Below, one piece after another: positions 52,318 to 61,881 of a stretch of DNA of 64,000 bases. A program made the translations under genes and the position numbers. Origin of the DNA: Alistipes sp. (GTDB lineage Bacteria; Bacteroidota; Bacteroidia; Bacteroidales; Rikenellaceae); the NCBI RefSeq assembly GCF_020026455.1, contig NZ_JAHHQJ010000009.1, positions 1 through 64,000 on the forward strand, written 5' to 3'. Numbering within the stretch: the first letter of the stretch is position 1; every line of letters begins with the position of its first letter. The notes under the pieces were generated by a model. That model made no database searches, had not been told where the DNA came from, and was given only the letters and a program-made list of their open reading frames with translations.

Positions 52318-54057
52318 TCAGAAATTGGCCTTGATACCCACCGTGAAACCGGCTCCCAGTTCGGGATACCAAGGGTATTCGTACAGACGGCGGTTGATGA
52401 GGTTGCGGCCCTCGGCAAAGAGCGTCACGCGGCCCGAAACCTTCCAGTCGAAATTCACACGCAGGTCCACGCCGAAGGGGGCTTCGAAGGAGGGTCCACA
52501 GACCGGTCCCGAAGCATCGGGAGCCGCCAAAAAATCGATCAGCGTCCAGCGGCGCACGTCCTGCATCAGCGCCTTCACCCCGAACGAGACCTTGCGGCCC
52601 TCGTAGGCGACGCCCACGTTTCCGGCGAACGACGGAGCTCCGTTTTTCAGCTCCGTCTCGTCGTTATAGAGGTAGCCGTGCACGCCCAGGTCGAATTTCA
52701 GGGCGCTCACGGGCCGGAACTCGATCTCGCCGTTGAACGAAGTGACGGTCTGACGCGCCATCTCGGGGATCAGGATCCCCGGGAAAACCTCCGAAGAGGC
52801 CGGATCGTCCGACAAAATCCGCAATCCGGTCCAGAAAAGATGGTTGTCGCGGATCGACACTCCGGCGTAGATCCGGTAGTCGAAGCGGCTGCGCCAGAGG
52901 CTGCCGCCCAGTCCGAGGCGGAAGCTGTAATCCACGGAGCTTTTGTCGAGCCATGTCAGGGAGGCGACATAGGGATTTTCCTGCGTCAGTGCCCGGAAGT
53001 CGTTCGGTCTCACCGCGCCATCGGCCTCGAAGAAGGGTTTCAGCCCCGGGGTTCCGAGGTTGAAATCGAGACGCGCATAGGGAATGATGTAATTCTCCTT
53101 TTTCACGAACGGCTCGGGATCTGCGGGACTCTCGATCCGGTCGTGGTAGTAGTCGGCACCCACGTCGAAGCGCACGACCCCGCCTGCAAAACCATAGCGC
53201 AGGGCGGCGTGGATCAGCTGCTGGCTGTGTCCCTCCAGGGATTTCTGCCCCGAGCGCAGTTCGTATCCCGCCTCGAGCGAGAAGTTGCTGCGGCCGAATC
53301 CCCGGGCGATCTTCGCCCGAGCCCGGAAAGCTGTCTGCCGGGCCTTGTCGCCGTAATCCGGCCACTCGGAGTGGTCGAAAAACATCCCTCCGCACAAAGC
53401 GATCTCAAAGTTCGTGCGGCTCAAATCCTGGAAATTATCCCCGAAACGCACCGCAACGTTCGCATCGCCGTAGTCGTTCATGCCCCCGGGGCTGAATGAC
53501 GGGGCCTCCCCCCGGGCATAGGCTCCGTAGCGGTGATACATCCGGTTGTCGTAGTAAAGGTCGCCTTCGAGGACATGCCGCCCGAAATACTTGCCCGCTG
53601 CGGCTCCGATGCGGTTGAACATCCGCGTCGAATTGTGCTTCAGGCCGAAGTTGTTGCGGATCTCGGCATACTGACCCTCGTGGTTGATGTAGCCCATGAC
53701 ATAGCCCGTCGAGGGATTCTGCGTCGAGGCGTAGAAGTCCAGCACCGAGTTGAGCGGATACCCCGCCCCGACCTTCAGGTAGAAGGGCAGCGGGCGGTTG
53801 AACTCCCAGTAGGTCACCGTCGCAGGGCGGATCGGACGCGGCGAAAGCGTCGTGCGCAGCGACAGCGGCGTGATCGAATAGTCGATTTCGGGGCGCATGC
53901 GCGCCGTGTCGGTCATGTCGGGCTGGATGGCCAGTTTCGAGGCGCTCTCCACCTTCGGGACATAGGCCTTGGTCACTTCGACCTGCTTTTCGACCTGTGC
54001 CGCAGCCAACTGCGGCAACACCGCCCCAAGGGCGGCTATTATCAGCATCTTCTTCAT
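52318..54057 (-). CDS. Outer-membrane beta-barrel protein paired with the TPR protein
   Basis: 579 residues. Signal peptide MKKMLIIAALGAVLPQLAAAQ. A prefix of about 75 residues (VEVTKAYVPKVESASKLAIQPDM ... IDYSITPLSL, split) is followed by a barrel made of alternating aromatic strands such as FYLKVGAGYPLNSVLDFYAST and FGVDLRVNFDWKVSGRVTLFAEG, ending in GFTVGIKANF with a terminal Phe. It resembles the barrel of TonB-dependent receptors but has no plug or carboxypeptidase-like domain. It starts two bases after the stop of the 1000-residue TPR gene, so the two are made together. Function unknown. Confidence 0.87.
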   Translation of the reverse strand: MKKMLIIAALGAVLPQLAAAQVEKQVEVTKAYVPKVESASKLAIQPDMTDTARMRPEIDYSITPLSLRTTLSPRPIRPATVTYWEFNRPLPFYLKVGAGYPLNSVLDFYASTQNPSTGYVMGYINHEGQYAEIRNNFGLKHNSTRMFNRIGAAAGKYFGRHVLEGDLYYDNRMYHRYGAYARGEAPSFSPGGMNDYGDANVAVRFGDNFQDLSRTNFEIALCGGMFFDHSEWPDYGDKARQTAFRARAKIARGFGRSNFSLEAGYELRSGQKSLEGHSQQLIHAALRYGFAGGVVRFDVGADYYHDRIESPADPEPFVKKENYIIPYARLDFNLGTPGLKPFFEADGAVRPNDFRALTQENPYVASLTWLDKSSVDYSFRLGLGGSLWRSRFDYRIYAGVSIRDNHLFWTGLRILSDDPASSEVFPGILIPEMARQTVTSFNGEIEFRPVSALKFDLGVHGYLYNDETELKNGAPSFAGNVGVAYEGRKVSFGVKALMQDVRRWTLIDFLAAPDASGPVCGPSFEAPFGVDLRVNFDWKVSGRVTLFAEGRNLINRRLYEYPWYPELGAGFTVGIKANF

Positions 54058-54059
54058 TG

Positions 54060-57038
54060 TCAGTTGAGTTTTGCGATTCGCGCCTTCGCTTCGTCCACAA
54101 TGCCGTCATCGGCAGGCGAATAACCGTCGGCGACACTCTGCCACGTTGCCCGGGCCTGGAAATTATCCCCCTTCTTCACATATACGTCGCCCAGCAGGAT
54201 AAAGGCTTTAGCCAGCCAGTAGGCCTGCGGCTCGCGCTCGGAGAAGGCGAAGACCTCCTTTTCGGTCTTGTCCATGTCTCCGCTCCCGAACGTGGATTCG
54301 ATCACGTAATAGGCAGCCTCGGAGCCCTCCTTCGTGCGCACGTCCTTCGCCAGGTCGCGGTAGAGTCTGACGGCTTCGTCGCTCCGTCCTTCGGTGCGCA
54401 GCTGCCCGGCCCAGGCGTATTTCGCCTCGCGGAGCGCCACGGTCCCCGCATCGTCGCGGCTGCAGACATCGGCGGCCATCACGGCGATCTTCGCCCCGTC
54501 GCCCCCGGCCACCGTGGCACGCACATAGCCCTTCATGGCATCCTCACGGCCCGTTTTGGTCGGCGCGGCGTCGTAGAGCCGGCGGTAGGCCGAGGCGGCC
54601 TCGTCCCAGCGGGAGTCGGCATAGGTCATCTCGGAGAGCTTCTCCAGCACGGCGACCGTGTACCGGGTAGTCCCCCGGTCGGCCAGTGCCGTCAGTGTCT
54701 CGATGGCCTCCCCACGCTCGCCCGAGCGGAGGTAGCAGTCGCTCAAATAGTAGAGCGCGTCGGTCAGGTAAGAGCCCTTCGGATAGCTCTGCACATAGCT
54801 GCGCAGCGACTTCGCAGCTGCCTCCTGCTGTCCGTCGAGGTAGAGTTTCTGTGCCGCGGCGAACGACAGCGAATCCCGCGAAAGGGCCGTCAGGTCGCTC
54901 TCCAGGCCGGCTTTGGCCGCATAGTCGAAATAGGCATCGGCGTCGCCCTGCGAAACGTAGATCTCGCGGATCGACTGCATCGCCCCCCTGCCTTCCGAGG
55001 AGTGGGGCGATGTCCCGACAACCCGATCGTAATACTTGAGCGACTTCTCCTTGTCGCCCAGATTCAGGTAGGCCAGACCGAGGTCGGACAGCGCCTGCGT
55101 GCAACGGGGCGACGAGGGATAGGCGGCCACGAACTTTTCGAGCTGCGCGGCACCCTCGGCGTACTTCTCCTGTGCGATATAGCTGCGACCCAGTTCGTAA
55201 GAGGCTTCGTCGGCATAGTCGCCCCCCGAAGCGGCGATCTGCCGCAGGGCCTGCTGCTTCTGGTCCGTGCGGCCCAGGATGCCGAGCGTCACGGCCCGTT
55301 TGTAACGGGCATACTGCTGTTCGGGGGTCGCCAGGGCGATGGCCTCGTCGTAGCGCGCCACGGCCTCCTCGAAGCGGCGGTCGGAATAGGCCGCATCGCC
55401 CAGCCGGTTGTAGGCGTCGGCACGGTAACGGTCGTGCGGCGCCCAGGCGGAGAGGAACGTCCGGAACGAAGTCTGCGCCTGCGCCAGATCGTTGCGGTCG
55501 AAGGCGCAGTAACCCAGGTTGTACCACGCCAGGGCATACTCCCGCTCGGTGCGGGGAGCACGCTTCAGGTAGGCGTTGTATTTGGCCGCGGCCACCGGGT
55601 AGTCGCCCTGCGCAAAGGCGATTTCACCCTGCCAGAAGGCATTCAGAGCAGTGTACTTGGGGCTGACGTTCACCGCGGCGGATTCCGCAAGGTAACGCTG
55701 CGCCGCACGCATGTCGCCCGCCCCGTAGGCTTCCAAAGCGCGGAAATAGGTGATCTTCTGCAGCGCCGCACGGATGTCGGCATCACCCGAGGGCATCGAC
55801 TTGATGGCCCGGTAGGCGGCATCGTAGTCGCGGGAGTTGTAGTAAGCGGCGATCAGCAGCGTGCGCGCCTCCCCCACACGCGGCGACGAAGGATAACGTT
55901 CGACATAGCGCGTCAGCACGTTGATCGCTCCGTTGAAGGCGCCGCCGCCCAGTTCGTACTGCAATTTGGCGTAGTTGAACAGCGCGTCCTCGGCCACCGT
56001 CGCGTCGAGCGACTCGTCGGAAGCCATCGCGAAAGCCTGCATGGCCGACTCCTTGTCCCCGGCGCGCAGATAACAGTCGGCCAAATGGTAGGAGGCGTTC
56101 TGCGTCAGCGTGTCTTCGGCTCCGCATGCCTTGCGCAGCCACTCCGCAGCCTCCGCATAGCGGGCCGTGCGGTAGAGCGAGAAGCCCTCCAGGTAGCAGG
56201 CATCGCGGTCCATCTCGCCCCCCGCCTGCCGGAAAGCCGCAAGGTGATCCAGCGTTCTGTTGAAATCCTCCAGCCGGAACCACGACTCGGCCACCACGCG
56301 CTCCAGCTCGGCACGCCGCTCGGGAACGGCCCGGCGGGCCAGGGCCTCGCCGTTGTCGACCACATAGCGGTAGTTACCCTCGCGGAACTCGATCTGCATG
56401 AGGTAGTAGGGAACCACGTCGCGGTAGGCGTCGCTGCGCTGAAGCGCCGTGAAGGCCTGCTTCGCACGGCCGTAACGCCCCTCGGCGTAGTCGATATAGG
56501 CCTTGTAGTAACGGGCATGATCGGCATATTCGCTGCGGCTGCCGATGCGGTCGAAATAGTCGTATGCCTGTCGGTAGTCGCCACCGGCAAATGCCACATA
56601 GCCCATGCGGATGTCGTACTGCTCGCGGCGCGGCGTGCTCAGCGCCTTGTAATCGGTCTGCGCGAAGGCCTCGCGGGCCTTTTCCAGGTTCCCTGCGGCG
56701 CAGTAGAACGAGCCGAGAGCGAAACGCACGTCGTTGGCATAGACCGATTCGGGATAACGCTCCGCGAATGCACGCAAGGCTCCTTCGGCATCGGGGCTGC
56801 CCAGCTCCACGGCACAGGCCGCCAGGTAAAACTCCGCCTCCTGGGCCAGCAGACGGTCCGAAGGCGTCAGCGATGCCCTGAGACGCAGAAACTCCTGCCG
56901 GGCATCGCTCCAGCGGCCGTAATCGAACAAATCGCGGGCACGCGCCGCGAGGGTCTCTATCTCGGGCCCAGCAGCCTGCGCTCCGAAGGCGCACGCCGCA
57001 AGGGCAAGGGTCAGCAATGAAATCCGGAATTTTCTCAT
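54060..57038 (-). CDS. Very large exported tetratricopeptide-repeat protein
   Basis: 992 residues. N-terminal signal MRKFRISLLTLALAACAFGAQA; LAAC could be a lipobox (Cys15), otherwise cleavage is after AQA. The rest is almost wholly helical TPR repeats (25 or more units), many ending in the YPxS turn (RYPESVYANDV, YPSSPRVGEART, YPKGSYLTDAL) of the BamD/YbgF type. Such superhelices hold outer-membrane proteins or peptidoglycan factors. ATG at 57044 is an alternative; a Met at 57065 lies inside the promoter. It is followed two bases later by the barrel gene, so a periplasmic scaffold for that barrel is likely. Confidence 0.88.
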   Translation of the reverse strand: MRKFRISLLTLALAACAFGAQAAGPEIETLAARARDLFDYGRWSDARQEFLRLRASLTPSDRLLAQEAEFYLAACAVELGSPDAEGALRAFAERYPESVYANDVRFALGSFYCAAGNLEKAREAFAQTDYKALSTPRREQYDIRMGYVAFAGGDYRQAYDYFDRIGSRSEYADHARYYKAYIDYAEGRYGRAKQAFTALQRSDAYRDVVPYYLMQIEFREGNYRYVVDNGEALARRAVPERRAELERVVAESWFRLEDFNRTLDHLAAFRQAGGEMDRDACYLEGFSLYRTARYAEAAEWLRKACGAEDTLTQNASYHLADCYLRAGDKESAMQAFAMASDESLDATVAEDALFNYAKLQYELGGGAFNGAINVLTRYVERYPSSPRVGEARTLLIAAYYNSRDYDAAYRAIKSMPSGDADIRAALQKITYFRALEAYGAGDMRAAQRYLAESAAVNVSPKYTALNAFWQGEIAFAQGDYPVAAAKYNAYLKRAPRTEREYALAWYNLGYCAFDRNDLAQAQTSFRTFLSAWAPHDRYRADAYNRLGDAAYSDRRFEEAVARYDEAIALATPEQQYARYKRAVTLGILGRTDQKQQALRQIAASGGDYADEASYELGRSYIAQEKYAEGAAQLEKFVAAYPSSPRCTQALSDLGLAYLNLGDKEKSLKYYDRVVGTSPHSSEGRGAMQSIREIYVSQGDADAYFDYAAKAGLESDLTALSRDSLSFAAAQKLYLDGQQEAAAKSLRSYVQSYPKGSYLTDALYYLSDCYLRSGERGEAIETLTALADRGTTRYTVAVLEKLSEMTYADSRWDEAASAYRRLYDAAPTKTGREDAMKGYVRATVAGGDGAKIAVMAADVCSRDDAGTVALREAKYAWAGQLRTEGRSDEAVRLYRDLAKDVRTKEGSEAAYYVIESTFGSGDMDKTEKEVFAFSEREPQAYWLAKAFILLGDVYVKKGDNFQARATWQSVADGYSPADDGIVDEAKARIAKLN

Positions 57039-57062
57039 ACGCATTATTTCACTAAATACGGG

Positions 57063-57070
57063 CAAATATA
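57063..57070 (-). promoter_or_regulatory. -7 box of the TPR/barrel operon
   Basis: TATATTTG on the minus strand, 18-24 bases before the possible ATGs. Confidence 0.7.
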
Positions 57071-57149
57071 CGAATTTTTGCCCATCTGCACACTACCAAA
57101 GGAACGGAATTTGCCCCCGGACTATTGTTGAACACAAAAAACGAGATTC

Positions 57150-57557
57150 ATGATTGAAAAAGTAACTTTACAGATGTCCGAGAACGGGAAATTCCGGACC
57201 GAAAACGGCGTCGGATGCGACGCGATGAATCCCCGGACCCTGATGCTCTACGCCGCGGCGCAATGTGCCGCGCAGACGGCGCTGAAGATCATGCACAGGG
57301 AGCGCATCACGCCCAAAGGCTTCGAAATCAGCTATTCGGGCGATTTATCCGCCGAAACGCCCCCATCCGAAAGCGTCTACACCTCGTTTCACGTGGTTTA
57401 CAACGTGGAATGCGCCTCCGAAGAGGATCAGGCGAAGGTCGGACGCGCACTGGAACTGACTCACGAAAAGTATTGCGCCATGGTGCGGATGCTGCGCCGG
57501 ATCGCTCCCGTGTCGCGCGAAATAGCAGTGGTCAGCACCCAGCCCGCAAAGGCGTGA
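57150..57557 (+). CDS. OsmC-family peroxiredoxin-like protein
   Basis: 135 residues of the OsmC/Ohr fold, which reduces organic hydroperoxides with two active cysteines. Both are present: Cys39 in AAAQCAAQTAL and Cys109 in HEKYCAMVRML. The segment NPRTLMLYAAAQC is the conserved central helix, and ITPKGFEISYSGDLS the strand after it. It lacks the Arg-Glu pattern typical of Ohr, so general OsmC. It is monocistronic, divergent from the TPR operon, and part of a cluster of oxidative-defence genes with the SOD-rubredoxin. Confidence 0.9.
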   Translation: MIEKVTLQMSENGKFRTENGVGCDAMNPRTLMLYAAAQCAAQTALKIMHRERITPKGFEISYSGDLSAETPPSESVYTSFHVVYNVECASEEDQAKVGRALELTHEKYCAMVRMLRRIAPVSREIAVVSTQPAKA

Positions 57558-57575
57558 AACGCGCGGAGGCAAGAG

Positions 57576-57606
57576 AAAAACGGCGGAGGGATTCTCCGCC
57601 GTTTTT
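57576..57606. terminator. Bidirectional terminator
   Basis: AAAAACGGCGGAG / CTCCGCCGTTTTT with a five-base loop, between osmC-like and tolC-like genes. Confidence 0.92.
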
Positions 57607-58845
57607 CTACTGTGCCGTGATGCGCTGGTAGTCGGAAACCGCCACGGCGTAGTTGTAATGCGCCTTTATGGCGTTCGAATAGAGCTGGATCCAGCTCAGC
57701 TGGGCCTGCAGGACGTCGAGGATGGTGGCCAGGCCCTCACCGTAGGAATAGGTGCTGATGGAGAGGTTCTCGCCCGCGATGCGGAGACTCTGCTCCGAGG
57801 CGTCGACCTGCGCATGGCTCTGCACGAGGGCCGTCCAGCCGTTCATCTCCTCGCGCACGATGTCATCGTGCACGAGCGCGGCGTTCCACTCCTGCTGCAA
57901 CTGCACGGCGCGCGCCGTCCCCACGGCACGGCGGCGTTCGCCCCAGTGGAAAATCGGCACGGAGAGTTTCACGAAGGCCGATCCGTTGACGTAGGTCGCG
58001 CCCGTGCTGTTGGGGAGATAGGGTTGCCACATGCCGCCGATACCGACGCTCACCTGCGGATTGAACGGCGCGCGGGCGGCCCGGATTCCCGTCTCGGCCT
58101 GCTCCGAGCGCAACCGTGCGGCGGCATAGTCGGGACGCCGCTCCAGGACCTCGGCCGTCACGACCCGTGCGGGCATCGGCAGCGAGTCGCGGATGCCCTG
58201 AGCAAGCTGGACGCCGAGCGCGGCGTCGGTTCCGCGGAGGATGTTGAAGTTGTGGAGCGCCACCTCATAGCTCCGCTCGGCACTCACGAGCGAATATTCG
58301 GCCTCGCTCAGCCGTGCGTCGATCATCAGCACGTCGCCCTTGGCGATATAGCCCTCCGCAAAACGGCGGTCGACGACCTCCTTGAGCGAACGGATGATCG
58401 CAACGTAACGGCGCATCGAGGTGACATAGAGTTCCACGGCCGAGAGGTTCCAGTAGGCGTAGTCGGCGGCATAGCGCACGTCGAGGCGCGAGAACTCCTC
58501 GTCGCACAGCGCGATGTCGTAACCCAGCCGGGCCTGCCGGACCGCGGCCCGCACCGCACCGCCGCCGTAGACGGTCTGTACCAGCTGCGGCAGGAGGCTG
58601 AACGTCCAGTGTTCCACACCTTCGAAATGGCGCACGGTAGCCGTGAAACTGCCGTCCATCGACAACCGCGGCAAGTAGCCCGTGCGGGCCAGTCCGGCCG
58701 TCTCGGCCGCCGCAGCGCTCTTCGAGACGGCGACCTTCAGCTGCCAGCTGTAATCGGCAACGGCGGTGCGGTAGTCAGCCAGCGAGGTCTGCCCGAAGGC
58801 CGGGGCGCAAAGGCATAGGACGATTAGCGAAACTGTGATCTTCAT
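57607..58845 (-). CDS. TolC-family outer-membrane efflux protein
   Basis: 412 residues. Signal peptide MKITVSLIVLCLCAPAFGQ. Two structural repeats of long helices and short barrel strands are typical of TolC: QLVQTVYGGGAVRAAVRQARLGYDIALCDEE and RRPDYAAARLRSEQAETGIRAARAPFNPQVSV with the RRPDxxxAE-like motif. It forms the trimeric channel for the adjacent RND pump. The ATG overlaps the stop of the RND gene (ATGA), which fixes the start; a much longer open frame upstream is only a shadow of the pump gene. Last gene of the efflux operon. Confidence 0.95.
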   Translation of the reverse strand: MKITVSLIVLCLCAPAFGQTSLADYRTAVADYSWQLKVAVSKSAAAAETAGLARTGYLPRLSMDGSFTATVRHFEGVEHWTFSLLPQLVQTVYGGGAVRAAVRQARLGYDIALCDEEFSRLDVRYAADYAYWNLSAVELYVTSMRRYVAIIRSLKEVVDRRFAEGYIAKGDVLMIDARLSEAEYSLVSAERSYEVALHNFNILRGTDAALGVQLAQGIRDSLPMPARVVTAEVLERRPDYAAARLRSEQAETGIRAARAPFNPQVSVGIGGMWQPYLPNSTGATYVNGSAFVKLSVPIFHWGERRRAVGTARAVQLQQEWNAALVHDDIVREEMNGWTALVQSHAQVDASEQSLRIAGENLSISTYSYGEGLATILDVLQAQLSWIQLYSNAIKAHYNYAVAVSDYQRITAQ

Positions 58846-61800
58846 GGCTTGCGGATATTGTAGAACAGCGCGTAGACCACCGGGAGGACGCAGATCGTCA
58901 GCAGCGTGGCGACCAGAAGTCCGCCCATGATCGTGGCGGCCATAGCACCGAACATCGAGTCGAACAACAGCGGCAGCATGCCCAGAATGGTCGTCCCCGA
59001 GGCCATCGCCACCGGAACGATACGGCTGCGCGTCGCAGAGAGCAGGGCCTCGTAGGGGGATTTGCCCGCGGCCCGCAGCACTCCGATCTGCTCGACGAGC
59101 ACCACGGCATTCTTGATGTTCATGCCGACAAGTCCCAGGAGTCCCAGCAGGGAGAAAAAGTTGAACACCTTGCCCGTGACGGCCAAACCCAGCACCACGC
59201 CGATGAAGATCAGGGGGATCATCAGCAGAATGACGACCGGTTCGCGGTAGTTGCGGAAGAGCAGCAGCAGGACAATGAGGATGAGCACCAGCGTCAGCGG
59301 CATGTATTTGGCCAGCGCCTCGTTGGACTCCTGTTGGCTCTCCTGCTCGCCGAAGACCTTCATCGAGTAGCCCTCGGGAAGCGCGACCGTACGCTCCACC
59401 GAATCGCGCAGCGCGGCGAAGAGCCGCATGGTGTTGACCCCGCGGCCCGGGTCGCATTGGGCCTTCATCACCCGCTGGCGGTTGAAGCGCTTGATGACAC
59501 CCGGCCGGAAGTCGAAGCGGAATCCGTCGGTCGCCTGCTCGATCGAGAAAACCCGGCCCGAAGGAGTGAAGATCGGCAGGGCCTGCAAATTGGTCAGGTT
59601 GTACGACCCGATGTTCTCGTCCTTCAACAAGATCGGCAGAAACTGGTCGCCCTCGCGGTATTCCCCCAAGGGATAGCCCTGCGTGGCGATGGTGATGCCG
59701 CGGGCCATCTGGCTGCGGGTGATGCCGATACGCTGGCCCTTCATCTGCGAATAGAGCGGCTGCCACATCGGCACGCGGTTGCCCCAGCCGTTGCGGATGT
59801 TCTCAGCCCCGGGCGTATTGCGCATCGCCCGCTCGGCCCGGGCCGTCAGGCGGCACAGGGTATCGATGTTATCGCCGATGAAGCCAAATTCGATGGCCGC
59901 ATCGGGCACGGGCGAGAGCTTGAACAGCGACGAGCGCAGCCACACGTCGGGGAAATTCCCGGCAACATGGGCGTTGAAACGCTCTTCGACGGCCGCAGTC
60001 TGCCGCTTGTCGTGCAGTTCGACGAGGATGTTGCCGAAATTGGGGCGCAACGAAATGCTGCTGCTGGCCAGATAGTAACGCGGAGGCGTCGACCCGAGTG
60101 TCATCGAAACCCGCTTCACCTCGGGCTGTGCGCGCAGCCACTCCTCCATGGCGAGCAGGTTGCGCTCCGTGTCGCGGATGTCATAGCCCTCGGGCAGTAG
60201 CACGTCGGCCCGGAAATAGGGTTTGTCGAGCGACGGAAAGAAGTTGCCGGGCATCAGCCCCATGACGACCAGCGACAGGACGAACAGCCCGGCGACCGTC
60301 GCCACGACGAGCCACCGCCACCGCAGCAGGGCGGCCAGAAAAACATCGAAGGCACGGTAGAAACGCGTGTCGTAGGGATCGCCGGCAAGGGGTTTCACCG
60401 CGAGCATGAAATTGCCGAACAGCGGCGTCTGCGTCAGGGCCAGCACCCAACTCAGCAGCAGCGAGAGGGCCAGCACGACGAACAGCGGTTTGACGATCTC
60501 AGCCACCGCCGAGGGCGCCAGGTAGAGCGGCAGAAACGAGAAAATGGCGATCAGGGTGGCTCCCAACAGGCTCCACCGCGGGGCGTTGGCTCCGTCGACG
60601 ACGGCGCTGCGGCGTGCCACGCCCCGCAGCATGGCCTGTTGTGCATTGTCGGTGACGACGATGGCATTATCGACGAGCATGCCCATCGCGATGATGAAGC
60701 CGGCCAGCGAGGTGCGATTCAGTCCCTCGCCCAGAAACTGCATCAGGAGCAGCGTGCCGCCGATCGAGAAGAGCAGCGAACTGCCGATCAGCACCCCGGC
60801 GCGGAACCCCATGACGAGCATGATGATCAGAATGACGATGGCTACCGACTCGGCCAGGTTGAGCAGGAAGCGGGAATTGGCCTCCCGGGCGATGCGGTTC
60901 TCGGGATAGAGCACCGTCAGCTCCATGCCCAGAGGCATCTGCCGCGTGAGCTGAGCCAGCAGGGACTCGATCTTCGCTCCGGTCTTCACCACGTCGACAC
61001 CCGCCTCGGTCGAGATGCCGATGCCCACGGCGCGGCGCCCGTCGACGCGCATCATCGTCTGCAGCGGATCGGCGTAGCCCCGCTCGATGCGGGCGATGTC
61101 GCCCAGGCGGTACTGCCGCCCCGAGGAGGAGATCAGCAGCTGATCCGAGAGGTCGTCGAGCCTCTTGTAGGTCCCGTCTTCAAGAATCCGGATCCGGAGT
61201 TTCCCGGCCTGCTTCTCGCCGCTGTCGACGATGGAATTCTGCTGGCCGATGGTCGCGACGATGGCTTCGGGACGGATGGAGAAATTGGCCAGTGTCGCCA
61301 TGTTGACCCAGACGTTCACCACGGGCGTCTGTTCGCCGTAGAGGGTCACCTTCTGCACGCCGTCGACCGCCACGAGCGCCGTTTTGAGCCGCTGCGCCCA
61401 GTCGCGCAGTTCGCTCCAGCTGAAGCCCCCGTCGACCGAAAGCCCGTAGTAGATGCCGTAGACATCGCCGAAATCGTCGGCAACGGTCACCGCCGAAGCC
61501 CCCGCGGGCAGGCGCGGCTGGATATTGAGCACCTTGCGGCGCAGTTCGTCCCACAGCTGCGGGATCTCACCGGCACGCGTGGCAGGGTCCAGTTCGACCT
61601 GGATTTTCGAAAGCCCGTAGTAGGATTCGGAGGTGATTTGGTGCACGCGGCGCATCGACTGCACCTCGCGTTCGATGGGTTCGGTGATGAGCGCCTCGAC
61701 CTGCTGCGGCGTGGCGCCCGGGTAGGAGCAGACGAGCGATGCCGACTTGATGACGAAGACCGCATCCTCCTTCTTGCCCAGTGTGGCGAAGCCCAGGATC

Positions 61801-61874
61801 CCGCCCGCCACCAACACGGCGAGGAAGAACCAGATGACCTTGGCGCTACGCAACGAATATTCGGGCAGGTTCAT
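58842..61874 (-). CDS. RND-family efflux permease
   Basis: 1010 residues, full length for an AcrB/MdtC-like proton-driven inner-membrane pump. Helix 1 is VIWFFLAVLVAGGILGFATL. The porter domains begin with YPGATPQQVEALITEPIEREVQ, typical of RND proteins. Helix 4 has GMLVDNAIVVTDNAQ with one of the two usual Asp residues replaced by Asn, common in Bacteroidetes pumps. The second half repeats the plan after GLFVLSLVVMGLMPGNFFP, and ends VVYALFYNIRKP. Substrates are unknown; drugs, bile salts or lipids are candidates. It lies 7 bases after the adaptor gene and overlaps the TolC gene by four bases. Confidence 0.95.
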   Translation of the reverse strand: MNLPEYSLRSAKVIWFFLAVLVAGGILGFATLGKKEDAVFVIKSASLVCSYPGATPQQVEALITEPIEREVQSMRRVHQITSESYYGLSKIQVELDPATRAGEIPQLWDELRRKVLNIQPRLPAGASAVTVADDFGDVYGIYYGLSVDGGFSWSELRDWAQRLKTALVAVDGVQKVTLYGEQTPVVNVWVNMATLANFSIRPEAIVATIGQQNSIVDSGEKQAGKLRIRILEDGTYKRLDDLSDQLLISSSGRQYRLGDIARIERGYADPLQTMMRVDGRRAVGIGISTEAGVDVVKTGAKIESLLAQLTRQMPLGMELTVLYPENRIAREANSRFLLNLAESVAIVILIIMLVMGFRAGVLIGSSLLFSIGGTLLLMQFLGEGLNRTSLAGFIIAMGMLVDNAIVVTDNAQQAMLRGVARRSAVVDGANAPRWSLLGATLIAIFSFLPLYLAPSAVAEIVKPLFVVLALSLLLSWVLALTQTPLFGNFMLAVKPLAGDPYDTRFYRAFDVFLAALLRWRWLVVATVAGLFVLSLVVMGLMPGNFFPSLDKPYFRADVLLPEGYDIRDTERNLLAMEEWLRAQPEVKRVSMTLGSTPPRYYLASSSISLRPNFGNILVELHDKRQTAAVEERFNAHVAGNFPDVWLRSSLFKLSPVPDAAIEFGFIGDNIDTLCRLTARAERAMRNTPGAENIRNGWGNRVPMWQPLYSQMKGQRIGITRSQMARGITIATQGYPLGEYREGDQFLPILLKDENIGSYNLTNLQALPIFTPSGRVFSIEQATDGFRFDFRPGVIKRFNRQRVMKAQCDPGRGVNTMRLFAALRDSVERTVALPEGYSMKVFGEQESQQESNEALAKYMPLTLVLILIVLLLLFRNYREPVVILLMIPLIFIGVVLGLAVTGKVFNFFSLLGLLGLVGMNIKNAVVLVEQIGVLRAAGKSPYEALLSATRSRIVPVAMASGTTILGMLPLLFDSMFGAMAATIMGGLLVATLLTICVLPVVYALFYNIRKP

Positions 61875-61881
61875 GGCTGTG

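Noticed and set aside
53997..57020. 1007-codon plus-strand frame opposite the large TPR gene
   Set aside because: Antisense shadow created by the repetitive GC-rich TPR codons.
58846..59766. 307-codon N-terminal extension of the TolC-like frame
   Set aside because: It overlaps the RND pump gene in another frame; the true start is the signal peptide at 58845, overlapping the pump's stop codon.
60640..60700. VDN instead of VDD in helix 4 of the RND pump as a possible inactive proton relay
   Set aside because: A single Asp at this position is common in RND pumps, including Bacteroidetes ones, so it is not evidence of lost function.
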